Shown here: positions 26,865 through 35,492 of the stretch, in pieces
Numbering within the stretch: position 1 is the first letter of the stretch
Layout: each line of letters opens with the position of its first letter
Source: CAVTWS01 sp963732655
GTDB lineage: Bacteria > Actinomycetota > Acidimicrobiia > Acidimicrobiales > SHLQ01
Assembly (NCBI GenBank): GCA_963732655.1
Contig: CAVTAI010000003.1
Coordinates: forward strand, 62,001 to 126,000
Direction of reading: 5' to 3'
Length of the DNA: 64,000 nucleotides
The notes under the pieces: generated by a model
Told to the model about the DNA's origin: nothing
Seen by the model: the letters and a program-made list of their open reading frames with translations, nothing else
Database searches by the model: none
Program-made: the position numbers and the translations under genes

Positions 26865-26978
26865 CGAACCGGGAGACGCGATGGTCGCGTGGGCGACGGG
26901 TTGGTCTCCCAGTTCGGGGATCTGGTTGAACCGGGAGACGCGACGGTCGCGTGGGCGACGGGTTGGTCTATCAGTTCG
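26865..26978. repeat. Two tandem copies of a dispersed hairpin repeat
   Basis: Copies at 26866-26907 and 26928-26969 are 42 bp long with one mismatch. Each is framed by inverted arms of the form CGAACCGGGAGAC ... GTCTCCCAGTTCG (26865-26877 with 26904-26916; the second copy has a degenerate right arm, 26966-26978). The same arms recur, perfectly matched, at 37175-37240. The element lies between engB and meaB. Confidence 0.8.
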
Positions 26979-27006
26979 TGGACGGGGGCGGGGACGGGGT
27001 GGGCGG

Positions 27007-27600
27007 TCAGGTGGTCAGCAGGGCGAGGAGCTGGCCTCGCAGCTCTGAGATGCCAGTGCCCTTCTCGGCACTGACCCAGGTCACCTCGCTCTTGGGCACT
27101 CCCAGCTTCGTGGTGAGCTGCTCACGACGAGGGGCACGCTTCGATGGGCGCACCTTGTCCTCCTTGGTGGCGACGTAGATCAGCGGACGTCCGATGTGGT
27201 GCAACCATTCGACCGTCTGGAGATCGAGCGGGGTCGGCCCGATCTCGCCGTCGATGAGCACGATCACCGCTTCGAGGGTGGACCGCTGGGTGAGGTACGT
27301 CTCGATCATCGTCTGCCAACGTTGCCGCTCGTTCGCCGAGACCTTGGCGAAGCCGTACCCAGGGAGGTCGACGAGCCACCGGCCGGAGCCCTCGGGATCG
27401 AGCTCGAACACGTTGATGAGCTTGGTGGCGCCGGGCGTCTTGGAGGTTCGCGCCAACTGCTTGCGGTGGGCCAAGGCGTTCACGAGCGACGACTTGCCGA
27501 CGTTGGACCGGCCCACGATCGCTACTTCGCGGGTCGAGGCGGGCAGCTGATCCAGGCGAGCTGCGGATTGGACGAAGTTGAGACGCAGCGGGCTGGCCAT
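27007..27600 (-). CDS. engB: Ribosome biogenesis GTPase EngB/YsxC
   Basis: A 197-residue small GTPase needed for 50S subunit assembly. G1 GRSNVGKSS, G2 TPGATKLIN, G3 DLPGYG, G4 ATKEDKV and G5 VSAEKG are all present. ATG at 27600 lacks a ribosome site; TACCCT (27614-27609 on the minus strand) eight bases upstream fits a leaderless promoter, divergent from that of the VOC gene. Confidence 0.94.
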   Translation of the reverse strand: MASPLRLNFVQSAARLDQLPASTREVAIVGRSNVGKSSLVNALAHRKQLARTSKTPGATKLINVFELDPEGSGRWLVDLPGYGFAKVSANERQRWQTMIETYLTQRSTLEAVIVLIDGEIGPTPLDLQTVEWLHHIGRPLIYVATKEDKVRPSKRAPRREQLTTKLGVPKSEVTWVSAEKGTGISELRGQLLALLTT

Positions 27601-27625
27601 GGCCCATCAGGGTAATGTCCGGGCC

Positions 27626-28084
27626 ATGGGGATCAGAGGGGTGTCACACATCGCCATCGGGGTGCGGGACATGGAGCGGGCGCTGGTGTTCTGGCGTGAT
27701 GTCATCGGCCTCGAAGTGCGCTTCGACGAGATCGAGGAGTTCGGAACGCCGGCCGGGAGCTTCTACACCCGCCGCCGCGGGGTCTATCTGCGGTACGGAA
27801 GTGGCGACGACGACTCGTTCGTGGTGCTCGACCAGCAGCTGAGCAAGGACCCGTGGGGCCGGCCCCTCGAGCTCTTCGAGACGGGCATCCATCACGTCGG
27901 CCTCTGGGTGGACGACATCGACGCCATCGCCGAACGAGCGGTTGCCGCGGGGTTCGAGTTGATGTTCAAGCCCAACAACGCCGACAGCAAGGACTATGGC
28001 GAACCCGCGGGTCGAATCGTCCGCACCATGTTCGTGACCGGACCGGACGCCACCATCGTGCAGTGCGACCAGCGCCTCTCCTGA
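27626..28084 (+). CDS. VOC family (glyoxalase/dioxygenase-like) protein
   Basis: A 152-residue two-module beta-alpha-beta-beta-beta protein. The opening ISHIAIGV-like strand (VSHIAIGVRDMERALVFWRDVIGLEV) supplies the first metal His and the second module GIHHVGLWVDDIDAIAERA another; the closing FVTGPDATIVQ ends in the typical strand. Resembles methylmalonyl-CoA epimerase and glyoxalase relatives, notable given nearby meaB, but identity is not certain. ATG 27626 has TAATGT seven bases upstream, so a leaderless transcript is likely. Confidence 0.82.
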   Translation: MGIRGVSHIAIGVRDMERALVFWRDVIGLEVRFDEIEEFGTPAGSFYTRRRGVYLRYGSGDDDSFVVLDQQLSKDPWGRPLELFETGIHHVGLWVDDIDAIAERAVAAGFELMFKPNNADSKDYGEPAGRIVRTMFVTGPDATIVQCDQRLS

Positions 28085-28155
28085 GGCGAGTGCGACCAGT
28101 ACCGCGCCTCTCGTGACCAGTGGCACATACAGCCCAGAGCGGGCAGGATGGGCCC

Positions 28156-28617
28156 ATGCACGTTTCTCTCACCGTCAACGGGGCGGCAAGGTCCGGCGAC
28201 GCCGAGCCGCGCACCCTCCTGGTCCACTTTCTCCGAGACACGTTGGGCCTGACGGGCACCAACATCGGGTGCGACAGCTCCTCCTGCGGTGCGTGCACCA
28301 TCCACGTCGACGGGCAGTCGGTGAAGTCGTGCACGATGCTCGCAGTCCAGGCTGACGGCGCCGTGATCACCACCATCGAGGGACTCGCCGGACCCGACGG
28401 GCTGCATCCGATGCAGCAGGCCTTCCACGAGTGCCACGCCCTCCAGTGCGGCTACTGCACCCCGGGCATGGTCATGGCGGCGGTGTCGCTGCTCGACGAG
28501 AAGCCGCACCCGACCGAACAGGAGGTGCGCGAGGGCCTGGAGGGCAACCTGTGCCGCTGCACCGGCTACCACAACATCGTGCGGGCAGTCCTGCAGGCAT
28601 CCGGACAGGGGGCGTGA
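28156..28617 (+). CDS. CO dehydrogenase/xanthine oxidase family small [2Fe-2S] subunit (CoxS-like)
   Basis: A 153-residue iron-sulfur subunit with two [2Fe-2S] clusters: plant-ferredoxin type C39, C44, C47, C59, and the helical-bundle cluster C98, C101, C133, C135 (CGYCTPGM; CRCTGYHNI). It passes electrons from the molybdenum subunit to the flavin subunit. ATG 28156 is chosen over an earlier in-frame ATG since it begins the ferredoxin fold directly. The large subunit starts one base after its stop. Operon order is S-L-M. Confidence 0.93.
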   Translation: MHVSLTVNGAARSGDAEPRTLLVHFLRDTLGLTGTNIGCDSSSCGACTIHVDGQSVKSCTMLAVQADGAVITTIEGLAGPDGLHPMQQAFHECHALQCGYCTPGMVMAAVSLLDEKPHPTEQEVREGLEGNLCRCTGYHNIVRAVLQASGQGA

Positions 28618-28618
28618 G

Positions 28619-31027
28619 ATGACCATGACCGAGAACACCCGCCCGTTCGTGAGCGGCATCGTGGGCGAGCGGCGCCTGCGCCGGGAAGACCCGGAGTTGC
28701 TGACCGGTGAGGCCCGCTTCGTCGACGACCTCCAGATCCCTGGCGCGCTGTGGGTCGGGTGCGTCCGCAGCCCGGTCGCCCATGCCCGGCTGCGGGTCAT
28801 CGACACGTCTGCCGCCACTGCCGTGGCTGGGGTGGTCGACGTGCTCACCGGCACCGAGCTGCAGGACCTGTGGGCCGGGGGACTGCCGTGTGCCTGGCCC
28901 GTCACGGCGGACATGAAAAGCCCCACTCACCTACCGGTCGCCGTGGGCAAGGTCAACCACGTCGGTGACATCGTCGCCGTCGTGTTGGCCGAGAGTCGTT
29001 ATGCCGCGGCCGACGGCGTGGAGGCCGTCGTCGTCGACTACGACGAGCTGCCCGCCGTCGTCGACCTCGAGGCCGCGGCCTCAGACGATGTCGTGATCCA
29101 CGACGATCTCGGTACCAACACGTCGTACGTGTGGGAGCTGATCCCCGATCCCGCAGCCGTCGATGCCGCCTTCGCCGCTGCCACCCACACGGTGAAGGCG
29201 CGATACGTCCAGCAGCGCCTCATCCCGGCGGCCATGGAGCCCCGCGGGGTGGCGGTGGTCCCCTCACCGTATGGCGGCGAGTACGTCCTCTACTCGGCGA
29301 CACAGATCCCGCACATCCTCAAGGTGATGGCCGCGATCACCGCCGGCATCCCCGAGCACAAGGTCCGGGTGATCGCCCCCTCCGTCGGCGGCGGCTTCGG
29401 GTCGAAGCTCAACGTCTACGCCGAGGAGATCATCTGCCTCGGTTTGGCCAAGGCCAAGGGCAAGCCGATCCGGTGGACCGAGACCCGCACGGAAGCCTCC
29501 ATGGCGACCATCCACGGCCGCGGCCAGATCCAGGACATCGAGCTGGCGGCCGACGAGAACGGCCGCATCACCGCCGTGCGCGCCGAGCTCCTGGCTGACA
29601 TGGGCGCCTACCTCCAGCTGGTCACGCCGGGCATCCCGCTGCTCGGTGCGTTCCTCTACCACGGCGTCTACGACATCCCGAACTACCACTTCCGGTGCCG
29701 GGCGCTGTTCACCAACCTCACCCCGACCGACGCCTACCGGGGCGCCGGTCGCCCCGAGGCGTGTTACGCCATCGAGCGGGCCATCGACACGTTGGCCGCC
29801 CAGCTCGGTCTAGCGCCCGATGAGATCCGACGCCGGAACTACATCAAACCCGAGCAGTTCCCCTATGCCTCGCCGGCCGGTTTGGAGTTCGACAGCGGCA
29901 ACTACGAACCCACGCTGACCCGGGCGATGGAGCTCGCCCGTTGGGACGACCGCAAGGCCGAGCAGGCCCGGCGCCGGGCGTCCGGTGAGCGGGTGCAGCT
30001 TGGCCTCGGTCTGTGCACGTACGTCGAGATGTGCGGCCTGGCTCCCAGCCGGGTGCTGGCCTCGCTGAACTACAGCGCCGGTGGCTGGGAGTCGGCCACC
30101 GTTCGGATCCTGCCGACGTGCAAGGTGCAGGTCGTCACCGGCACCGCGCCCCACGGGCAGGGTCACGAGACCTCGTGGTCGATGATCGTGGCCGACAAGC
30201 TGGGCATCGATCCCGACGACGTGGAGGTGCTCCACAGCGACACCGCCATCTCGCCGTACGGACTTGACACCTACGGGTCACGGTCGCTCTCGGTCGGCGG
30301 TACCGCGATCTGGCATGCGACCGATCGGGTGGTCGCCAAGGCGGCCAAGATCGCCGCCCACATCCTGGAAGCCAACGAGGACGACATCGAGCTGGCGGGT
30401 GGCGTGTTCTCGGTGAAGGGCACACCGTCCAAGACCGTGCCGCTGGCCCAGGTGGCGTTCGCCGCCTTCACGGCCCACGACCTCCCCGAGGGCGTCGAGC
30501 CGAACCTCGAAGCCCAGGTCACCTGGGATCCGCCGAACTTCACCTTCCCGTTCGGCACGCACGTTGCGGTGATCGAGCTGGACGAAGACACCGGCAACGT
30601 CCGGCTCGTCGACTACATCGCCGTCGACGACTGCGGTAACCAGATCAACCCGCTGATCGTCGAGGGTCAGGTCCACGGCGGCATCCTCCAAGGCGCCGCC
30701 CAGGCCCTGTGGGAGGAGGCTATCTACGACGCCGACGGCCAGCTGCGCAGCACCAACCTCATGGACTACCTGGTGCCGTCGGCCGCCGAGACCATCCAGT
30801 ACACGACCGACTCCACCGTGACCCCGAGTCCCACCAACCCGATGGGGGTCAAGGGCATCGGTGAGGCGGGGACGATCGGCTCCGCGGTGGCCGTCATGAA
30901 CGCTGTGGTCGACGCCCTGAGCCCTCACGGCATCACCGACCTGCCGATGCCGGCCTCGCCGTGGCGGGTCTGGCGAGCTATCCAAGACGCCTCCTCCGGA
31001 GCTGCCGGCGAAGGGGGGCGCGGATGA
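28619..31027 (+). CDS. Molybdenum hydroxylase large subunit, form II CoxL-like
   Basis: An 802-residue molybdopterin-cytosine-dinucleotide subunit of the xanthine oxidase family. The active-site loop reads AYRGAGR (372-378), which defines form II rather than the AYxCSFR of form I, the proven CO dehydrogenases. The catalytic-base region KGIGEAGTIGS is intact near the C-terminus. Form II enzymes have uncertain substrates, possibly aldehydes or aromatic heterocycles; oxidation of CO should not be assumed. Overlaps the flavin subunit gene by ATGA. Confidence 0.9.
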   Translation: MTMTENTRPFVSGIVGERRLRREDPELLTGEARFVDDLQIPGALWVGCVRSPVAHARLRVIDTSAATAVAGVVDVLTGTELQDLWAGGLPCAWPVTADMKSPTHLPVAVGKVNHVGDIVAVVLAESRYAAADGVEAVVVDYDELPAVVDLEAAASDDVVIHDDLGTNTSYVWELIPDPAAVDAAFAAATHTVKARYVQQRLIPAAMEPRGVAVVPSPYGGEYVLYSATQIPHILKVMAAITAGIPEHKVRVIAPSVGGGFGSKLNVYAEEIICLGLAKAKGKPIRWTETRTEASMATIHGRGQIQDIELAADENGRITAVRAELLADMGAYLQLVTPGIPLLGAFLYHGVYDIPNYHFRCRALFTNLTPTDAYRGAGRPEACYAIERAIDTLAAQLGLAPDEIRRRNYIKPEQFPYASPAGLEFDSGNYEPTLTRAMELARWDDRKAEQARRRASGERVQLGLGLCTYVEMCGLAPSRVLASLNYSAGGWESATVRILPTCKVQVVTGTAPHGQGHETSWSMIVADKLGIDPDDVEVLHSDTAISPYGLDTYGSRSLSVGGTAIWHATDRVVAKAAKIAAHILEANEDDIELAGGVFSVKGTPSKTVPLAQVAFAAFTAHDLPEGVEPNLEAQVTWDPPNFTFPFGTHVAVIELDEDTGNVRLVDYIAVDDCGNQINPLIVEGQVHGGILQGAAQALWEEAIYDADGQLRSTNLMDYLVPSAAETIQYTTDSTVTPSPTNPMGVKGIGEAGTIGSAVAVMNAVVDALSPHGITDLPMPASPWRVWRAIQDASSGAAGEGGRG

Positions 31028-31839
31028 TCCCCGTCGCGTTCGACTACGTCCGGGCCGGTTCGGTCGACGAAGCCATCGCCGCGCTCGGTCAACACGGTGA
31101 CGACGCCAAGCTCCTCGCCGGCGGGCACTCGCTGCTCCCGATGATGAAGTACCGGCTCGCCGCGCCGTCGGTGTTGGTCGATGTCGGCCGCCTCGACGAC
31201 CTGCGGTACATCCGCCGCGACAACGGGCACATCGCCATCGGGGCGCTCACCCGCCACACCGAGCTCGAGCACAGCGATCTGCTGGGCTCGGACTGCCCGG
31301 TGCTGCGCCATGTCGCCTCGCTCGTCGGAGATCTGGCGGTGCGGCATCGGGGGACGCTCGGTGGCTCACTGGCCCACGGAGACCCTGCGTCGGACCTTCC
31401 GGCCGTCGTGCTCGCCCTGGGCGGCACGCTGGTGGCGCAGGGCCCGAACGGACGGCGGGAGATCGCCGCCACCGACTTCTTCACCAGTTTCCTCGAGACG
31501 GCGCTCGCCCCCGACGAGCTCCTCGTCGAGGTACGCGTACCGGTGGCCACCGGTGGCTGGAACTACCAGAAGTTCAACCGCCGGGCCCAGGACTGGGCGA
31601 TCGTCGGGGTGTGCGTCGTCGAGGGCGGCGCGGGAGTGTCCCTGGTCAACATGGGGTCGACCCCGCTCCGTGCCTCGGCCGTGGAAGATGCGCTGGCCGG
31701 CGGTTCGTCGGCGGCCGACGCGGCGGCCCACGCCGCCGACGGCATGAGCCCGCCCGAGGACAACAACGGCGACGCCGCCTACCGATCCCACCTCGCCCGA
31801 GTCCTGACGGAACGGGCGCTCATCGCCGCCGGTGCGTGA
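31024..31839 (+). CDS. CO dehydrogenase/xanthine oxidase family FAD-binding subunit (CoxM-like)
   Basis: A 271-residue flavoprotein subunit. FAD-binding motifs of the vanillyl-alcohol-oxidase fold are visible: LLAGGHSLLPMMKYRL and RHRGTLGGSLAHGDPASDLPAV. It takes electrons from the [2Fe-2S] subunit to a quinone or other acceptor. ATG 31024 overlaps the CoxL stop (ATGA), so translation is coupled. No Cox maturation genes (coxDEF-like) follow within the window. Confidence 0.9.
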   Translation: MIPVAFDYVRAGSVDEAIAALGQHGDDAKLLAGGHSLLPMMKYRLAAPSVLVDVGRLDDLRYIRRDNGHIAIGALTRHTELEHSDLLGSDCPVLRHVASLVGDLAVRHRGTLGGSLAHGDPASDLPAVVLALGGTLVAQGPNGRREIAATDFFTSFLETALAPDELLVEVRVPVATGGWNYQKFNRRAQDWAIVGVCVVEGGAGVSLVNMGSTPLRASAVEDALAGGSSAADAAAHAADGMSPPEDNNGDAAYRSHLARVLTERALIAAGA

Positions 31840-32106
31840 CGGTCAATCCTCCAACACGCGACGTATCTCGATGGTGGAGCAATGCCAATTCGCCCCCGCG
31901 ACCGAGCACGTGATCGGGGTCGACCGCGCTACCGACCGTGACGCCGCTTGGGCACGACCGCCATTTCCGGCCACTCAGGACCGGGATGCATGACGACTGC
32001 GTTATCAGACGGATTCGTTGCATGACGTACCCGATATACGAGTATGTCGTCGAACGGGGCGCGTCCTTCCGTGGCATGATGAGCAGAGCTTGCGTATGAT
32101 GACGGG
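31840..32106. other. Intergenic region of lower GC before the toxin-antitoxin-like pair
   Basis: A 267-bp gap whose right half (about 31980-32106) is visibly less GC-rich than the surroundings. It holds a 10-bp palindrome ATACGAGTAT at 32036-32045 and TATGAT at 32095-32100, six bases before the antitoxin ATG, a probable leaderless -10. No convincing gene is seen; an open frame on the minus strand over 31820-32077 has no family features. Confidence 0.4.
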
Positions 32107-32394
32107 ATGGGATCTCATATCGATGATCCGGTGATCGCTCGCATCACGGCGAATGGCCAGATCTCGCTGCCAGCCGAGATCCGTCGACGCTGGGGGGTGT
32201 CGAGGGTCGCCATCCTCGATCGGGGTGACCTGGCGATCGTGCGCGCCGTACCGGACGATCCGGTCGGCCACTTTCGCGGCCGGTTTGCCGACCGTGGCCC
32301 GTCCACCGATGAGCTCCGCCGGTCCGAGCGGGAGACGGACGCCGGGCTCGAGAACGCCAGGGTGACCAGGTCGGAGCCTCGGAGTGGACGCTGA
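32107..32394 (+). CDS. AbrB/MazE-like antitoxin-type transcription regulator
   Basis: A 95-residue protein with a swapped-hairpin AbrB fold at the N-terminus (IARITANGQISLPAEIRRRWGV...AILDRGDLAIVRAV) and a charged, disordered tail (RRSERETDAGLENAR) of the kind that wraps a toxin. Overlaps the following PIN-domain gene by 11 bp, the standard VapB-VapC layout. It would neutralise the toxin and repress its own promoter. ATG has no ribosome site; TATGAT six bases upstream suggests leaderless expression. Confidence 0.8.
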   Translation: MGSHIDDPVIARITANGQISLPAEIRRRWGVSRVAILDRGDLAIVRAVPDDPVGHFRGRFADRGPSTDELRRSERETDAGLENARVTRSEPRSGR

Positions 32395-32815
32395 GCCGAC
32401 CGTCCTCCTTGATGCCTTCGCTCTCCTCGCCTACTTCCTCGACGAACCTGCGGCTCCGATCGTCCAGCAGATGTTGTGGGACGACCATCCGGCGTTGACG
32501 GCCATCCAGCTGGCGGAGGTGATCGACCGCCTCGTTCGTGTGTACGGCGTCGACGTAGAGGAGGCGGAGATTGCTTGTGGCGCTCTTGGCATCGTCGTGC
32601 TGCCGGTCGACCGAGCAGTTGGGATCAGCGCCGGTCTGCTCCGGGCGCGTCATTACCGATCGACGGGGCGAACCCTGTCGATGGCCGACGCGGTGTGCGC
32701 GGCTGTGGCGATCGCCAACGGACTCCCCGTCGTCACGGCCGATCCGGTCCTGATCGAGGTCGTCGGCGCGGAATCAGGCCGCGTGCAGGAACTCCCGTCG
32801 AGCCCCAGGAGCTGA
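32384..32815 (+). CDS. PIN domain toxin (VapC-like ribonuclease)
   Basis: A 143-residue PIN-domain protein. The acidic metal-binding residues are D10 (LLDAFALLAYF), E45 (QLAEVI), D102 (SMADAVCAA) and D120 (VVTADP), so the nuclease looks active. VapC toxins cleave tRNA or rRNA when freed from the antitoxin. GTG start inside the end of the antitoxin gene. Its stop codon touches the first copy of a 28-bp tandem repeat. Confidence 0.85.
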   Translation: MDAEPTVLLDAFALLAYFLDEPAAPIVQQMLWDDHPALTAIQLAEVIDRLVRVYGVDVEEAEIACGALGIVVLPVDRAVGISAGLLRARHYRSTGRTLSMADAVCAAVAIANGLPVVTADPVLIEVVGAESGRVQELPSSPRS

Positions 32816-32890
32816 CCCAGCGCGCCGGCGGCGCGTCGGCTAACCCAGCGCGCCGGCGGCGCGTCGGCTAACCCAGCGCGCCGGCGGCGC
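32815..32890. repeat. 28-bp tandem repeat containing a terminator-like hairpin (2.7 copies)
   Basis: Copies begin at 32815, 32843 and 32871 (the last is partial, about 20 bp). Each includes CGCGCC-GGC-GGCGCG, a GC-rich hairpin. The third copy is the end of the CaiB-family coding sequence (codons ...AAGALG); the stop TAG lies in copy two. The natural gene end has apparently been duplicated outward into the convergent gap with the PIN toxin gene. Confidence 0.85.
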
Positions 32891-34100
32891 GGAGGGCGGC
32901 GACCCGGGCCTTGTCGTAGCCGAGCACCTGGGTCAGCACCTCGTCGGTGTGCTGACCGTTCTCGGGCGCCTTGGTGGGGATGGGAAGCTCCTCGCCGCTG
33001 ACCTTGATGGGCAGGGGGAGCTGCTCGGCACCCACCGCTTCGATGGGCAGGAACGGCAGCCGGTGCTGGAACTGGGGATCGTCGACGACGGTCTTGGGAG
33101 TGTTCACCGGCGCGATGGGCGTGTTGTGGGTGTTGCCGAACGCGATCCACTCGGCACACGTCTTCGAGCGGAAGATGTCGCGCAGGATGACGTGGAGCTC
33201 CTTGTTGCCCCGGGCATGGTCGGCGTAGGTGCTGCCCGGCCACTGCTCGAACAGCTCCATGCGGTCCATGCCGGCGCAGAAGTTCTTCCAGAAGGCCTGC
33301 TCGCTGGCCATGAAGAGCACGTGGCCATCGCGGGCCTCGTAGATCTGGTAGCGGACGCCTTCCCACATGCCGGCCAGACCCGGTGGGCGCCGCTCGTAGT
33401 TGTCCGACGGGTTGCCGGTCACCTCGGACTCGGGGCGGTCGTACGCCCGGTAGGACTCGATCCGGTACCAGTCGGTGTACGCGGCGGCGTCGGACTGGGC
33501 GACCTCCATCTCGCACCCTTCTCCCGTGGCCCGGGACCGGATGATGCCGGCCATGACCCCGAGGGCGCCGATCATCGGGCCGACGTTGATGCCGATGTTC
33601 GAGCCGTCGGGGACATGACAGAAGCCGTCGTCGTCGTACGCCGGGATGACCTGGCCGGCCCAGGTGTCGTAGGCGATGCCGTGGCTGGGCATGTCGCGGT
33701 ACGGGCCGGTGGCGCCGTATCCGGAGATCGTGCAGAACACGATGCGAGGGTTGACCGCCTTGAGTTGCTCGTACCCGAGCCCCAGCTTGGCCAGCGAGCC
33801 CGGACGCATCGCCTCGACCACGGCATCAGCGTCGGCGACGAGCTCTTTGAACACCGCCACGGCTTCAGCCGTCTTGAGGTTCAGCGTGACCGACCGCTTC
33901 CCCCGGTGGGTGTGCAGGTGGAGCAGCGAGACGCCGTCGACGATCGGCCATGTCATCTGCCGGATGTAGTCACCGGTCGGTGATTCGACCTTGATGACGT
34001 CGGCTCCCATGTCGGAGAAGAAGGTGGCGAGGAATCCGGGGCCGAGGAGAGACACCTCGATCACGCGAACGCCGTCGAGCAGGGGGGGTCGGTTCGTCAT
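32868..34100 (-). CDS. CaiB/BaiF family CoA-transferase
   Basis: A 410-residue class III CoA-transferase that moves CoA between carboxylic acids through a covalent Asp-CoA-ester intermediate. The family's N-terminal region (LLDGVRVIEVSLLGPGFLATFFSDMGADVIKVE), SGYGATGPYRD and the aspartate-bearing CEMEVAQSDAAAY are evident. Substrate unknown; in this genomic setting bile-acid-like, carnitine-like or aromatic acids are all possible. ATG 34100 has no ribosome site but CAGAAT seven bases upstream. Confidence 0.9.
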   Translation of the reverse strand: MTNRPPLLDGVRVIEVSLLGPGFLATFFSDMGADVIKVESPTGDYIRQMTWPIVDGVSLLHLHTHRGKRSVTLNLKTAEAVAVFKELVADADAVVEAMRPGSLAKLGLGYEQLKAVNPRIVFCTISGYGATGPYRDMPSHGIAYDTWAGQVIPAYDDDGFCHVPDGSNIGINVGPMIGALGVMAGIIRSRATGEGCEMEVAQSDAAAYTDWYRIESYRAYDRPESEVTGNPSDNYERRPPGLAGMWEGVRYQIYEARDGHVLFMASEQAFWKNFCAGMDRMELFEQWPGSTYADHARGNKELHVILRDIFRSKTCAEWIAFGNTHNTPIAPVNTPKTVVDDPQFQHRLPFLPIEAVGAEQLPLPIKVSGEELPIPTKAPENGQHTDEVLTQVLGYDKARVAALRAAGALG

Positions 34101-34209
34101 GGTGGCGATTCTGGCATGGACCGGCGCGACGCTCTATCCCAGGTCGTCGCACGGTTCGTCACGATTCTTGATAGGCCATTTGGACCTTTCGTAGGTCGGG
34201 TGGACCTGC

Positions 34210-34881
34210 TTGGAAGTCGAACGGCCCCAAACGGTCAACGGAGCCGGTGGTTTGGCCGATGGACAGGGTGTGCCAGATCTGGGTCGTGGGAGAACTCGCG
34301 GTCGGGGTGATCGCGGCGGCGTCCTCACGGAGGCCGCGGTCCTCACCCCGGTTCTGCTGCTCATCGTCTTCGCCGCGTTCGATCTCGGTCTCGCCTACCA
34401 CGACTTCGTGGCGACCAGCGATGCCGTGCGCTCCGCCGGCCGCTCGGCCTCCGTGCTCGGGGACAACGCCATGGCTGACCATGACGTGCTCCAGGACATC
34501 GGTGAGGACCTCGAAGGAGCGATCGGTGTCGACGTGGAGCGGGTCGTGATCTGGTTGGCCGACGGCCCGAACGACACGATGCCGCTGACGTGTTCCGTCG
34601 CGCTGCCCGGGGCCGGTACCACCGATGCGTGCAACGTGTACGGACCCCAGCACTTCGACGACGACGAGGACCAGTTCGGGTGTGTGGCGACTGTCGACGC
34701 GCCGACGCCACCCGATCGTTTCTGGTGCCCCACCGATCGGGTGACGAGCATCGAAGCCGGGTCCGACTATCTCGGCATCCAGATCGACGCCGTACGCCCC
34801 TATGTCACCGGTCTCTTCGGCGCATCGACTGACTTCTCTGCCAGCACCATCGTGCGGCTCGAGCCGGAGGACGACGAGTGA
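34210..34881 (+). CDS. TadE-like pilus assembly/secreted protein
   Basis: A protein of about 200-223 residues with the TadE signature: a short cytoplasmic leader, then TEAAVLTPVLLLIVFAAFDLGLAYHDF, whose Glu at the start of the helix and adjoining hydrophobic stretch fit a type IV pilin-like anchor, followed by an extracellular domain with two Cys pairs. Start is uncertain: TTG 34210 or GTG 34270. The next gene starts in its stop codon. Probably a minor pseudopilin or cell-surface protein. Confidence 0.7.
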   Translation: MEVERPQTVNGAGGLADGQGVPDLGRGRTRGRGDRGGVLTEAAVLTPVLLLIVFAAFDLGLAYHDFVATSDAVRSAGRSASVLGDNAMADHDVLQDIGEDLEGAIGVDVERVVIWLADGPNDTMPLTCSVALPGAGTTDACNVYGPQHFDDDEDQFGCVATVDAPTPPDRFWCPTDRVTSIEAGSDYLGIQIDAVRPYVTGLFGASTDFSASTIVRLEPEDDE

Positions 34882-35492
34882 ACGTCCTTCGGTCGGCCTC
34901 ATGCCCGCATCGTGGCCGTGGTGCCGTGATGGTCGAGTTCGCGCTGGTGGCGCCGCTGCTCGTCCTCCTGCTGATGGGAGCGCTCGAGCTCAGCGTTGCC
35001 TTGCGGTCCGCCAATGGAGTGGAGTCGTCGTCCGCCGCGGGAGCGCGGGTGGTGTCCCAGCTCGGCAATGACCCTCTCGCCGACTACTACACCCTGGACG
35101 CGGTCCGGTCGTCGGTCGGCGAGATCCAGGGGTTCACCGTCACCGACGTGATCGTGTTCGTGGCCGATTCGGCCGGCCGGGTGAAGCCGCCTCCGGCATG
35201 CCTGGCTCCGCCGTCCGATCGCTCGAACCAGTGCAACCACTACACCGCGGCGGATCTCGCGACCCTCGACATCGATGACTTCGGCCAGGCCGGCCCCGGC
35301 AACAGCTGTGACAGCGATGATCTGAGCCGGTACTTCTGCCCCGCCGATGATCGGGAGGTCGATCAGAGCGCAGGGCTCACCTACGTCGGGGTGTGGGTGC
35401 AGGGCCAGCGGGAGTCCGTGACCGGGATGTTGCCGTGGTTGGAGGACACCGTGTCCGCAGCCACGGTCATGCGGGTGGAGCCGCAGGAATGA
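34878..35492 (+). CDS. TadE-like protein
   Basis: A 204-residue paralogue of the preceding product. The leader RGAVMVEFALVAPLLVLLLMGALELSVAL has the TadE E-F motif preceding the transmembrane helix; the outer domain carries four or more cysteines (PACLAPP, NQCNHY, NSCDSDD, YFCPADD). GTG start overlaps the upstream stop (GTGA) and its own stop overlaps the next start (ATGA), so three genes are tightly coupled. Confidence 0.8.
   Translation: MNVLRSASCPHRGRGAVMVEFALVAPLLVLLLMGALELSVALRSANGVESSSAAGARVVSQLGNDPLADYYTLDAVRSSVGEIQGFTVTDVIVFVADSAGRVKPPPACLAPPSDRSNQCNHYTAADLATLDIDDFGQAGPGNSCDSDDLSRYFCPADDREVDQSAGLTYVGVWVQGQRESVTGMLPWLEDTVSAATVMRVEPQE

Noticed and set aside
24423..27074. Long plus-strand open frame (883 codons) over typA, rarD and meaB
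   Set aside because: It is the antisense of three clear minus-strand genes, its translation is Arg/Gly/His-rich without any domain, and such frames are common at this GC content.
28156..31839. Annotation as true CO dehydrogenase
   Set aside because: The large subunit has AYRGAGR, not the form I loop AYxCSFR, so CO oxidation cannot be claimed.
31820..32077. Small minus-strand protein gene
   Set aside because: No start signal or family resemblance, and it overlaps the CoxM end; treated as intergenic.
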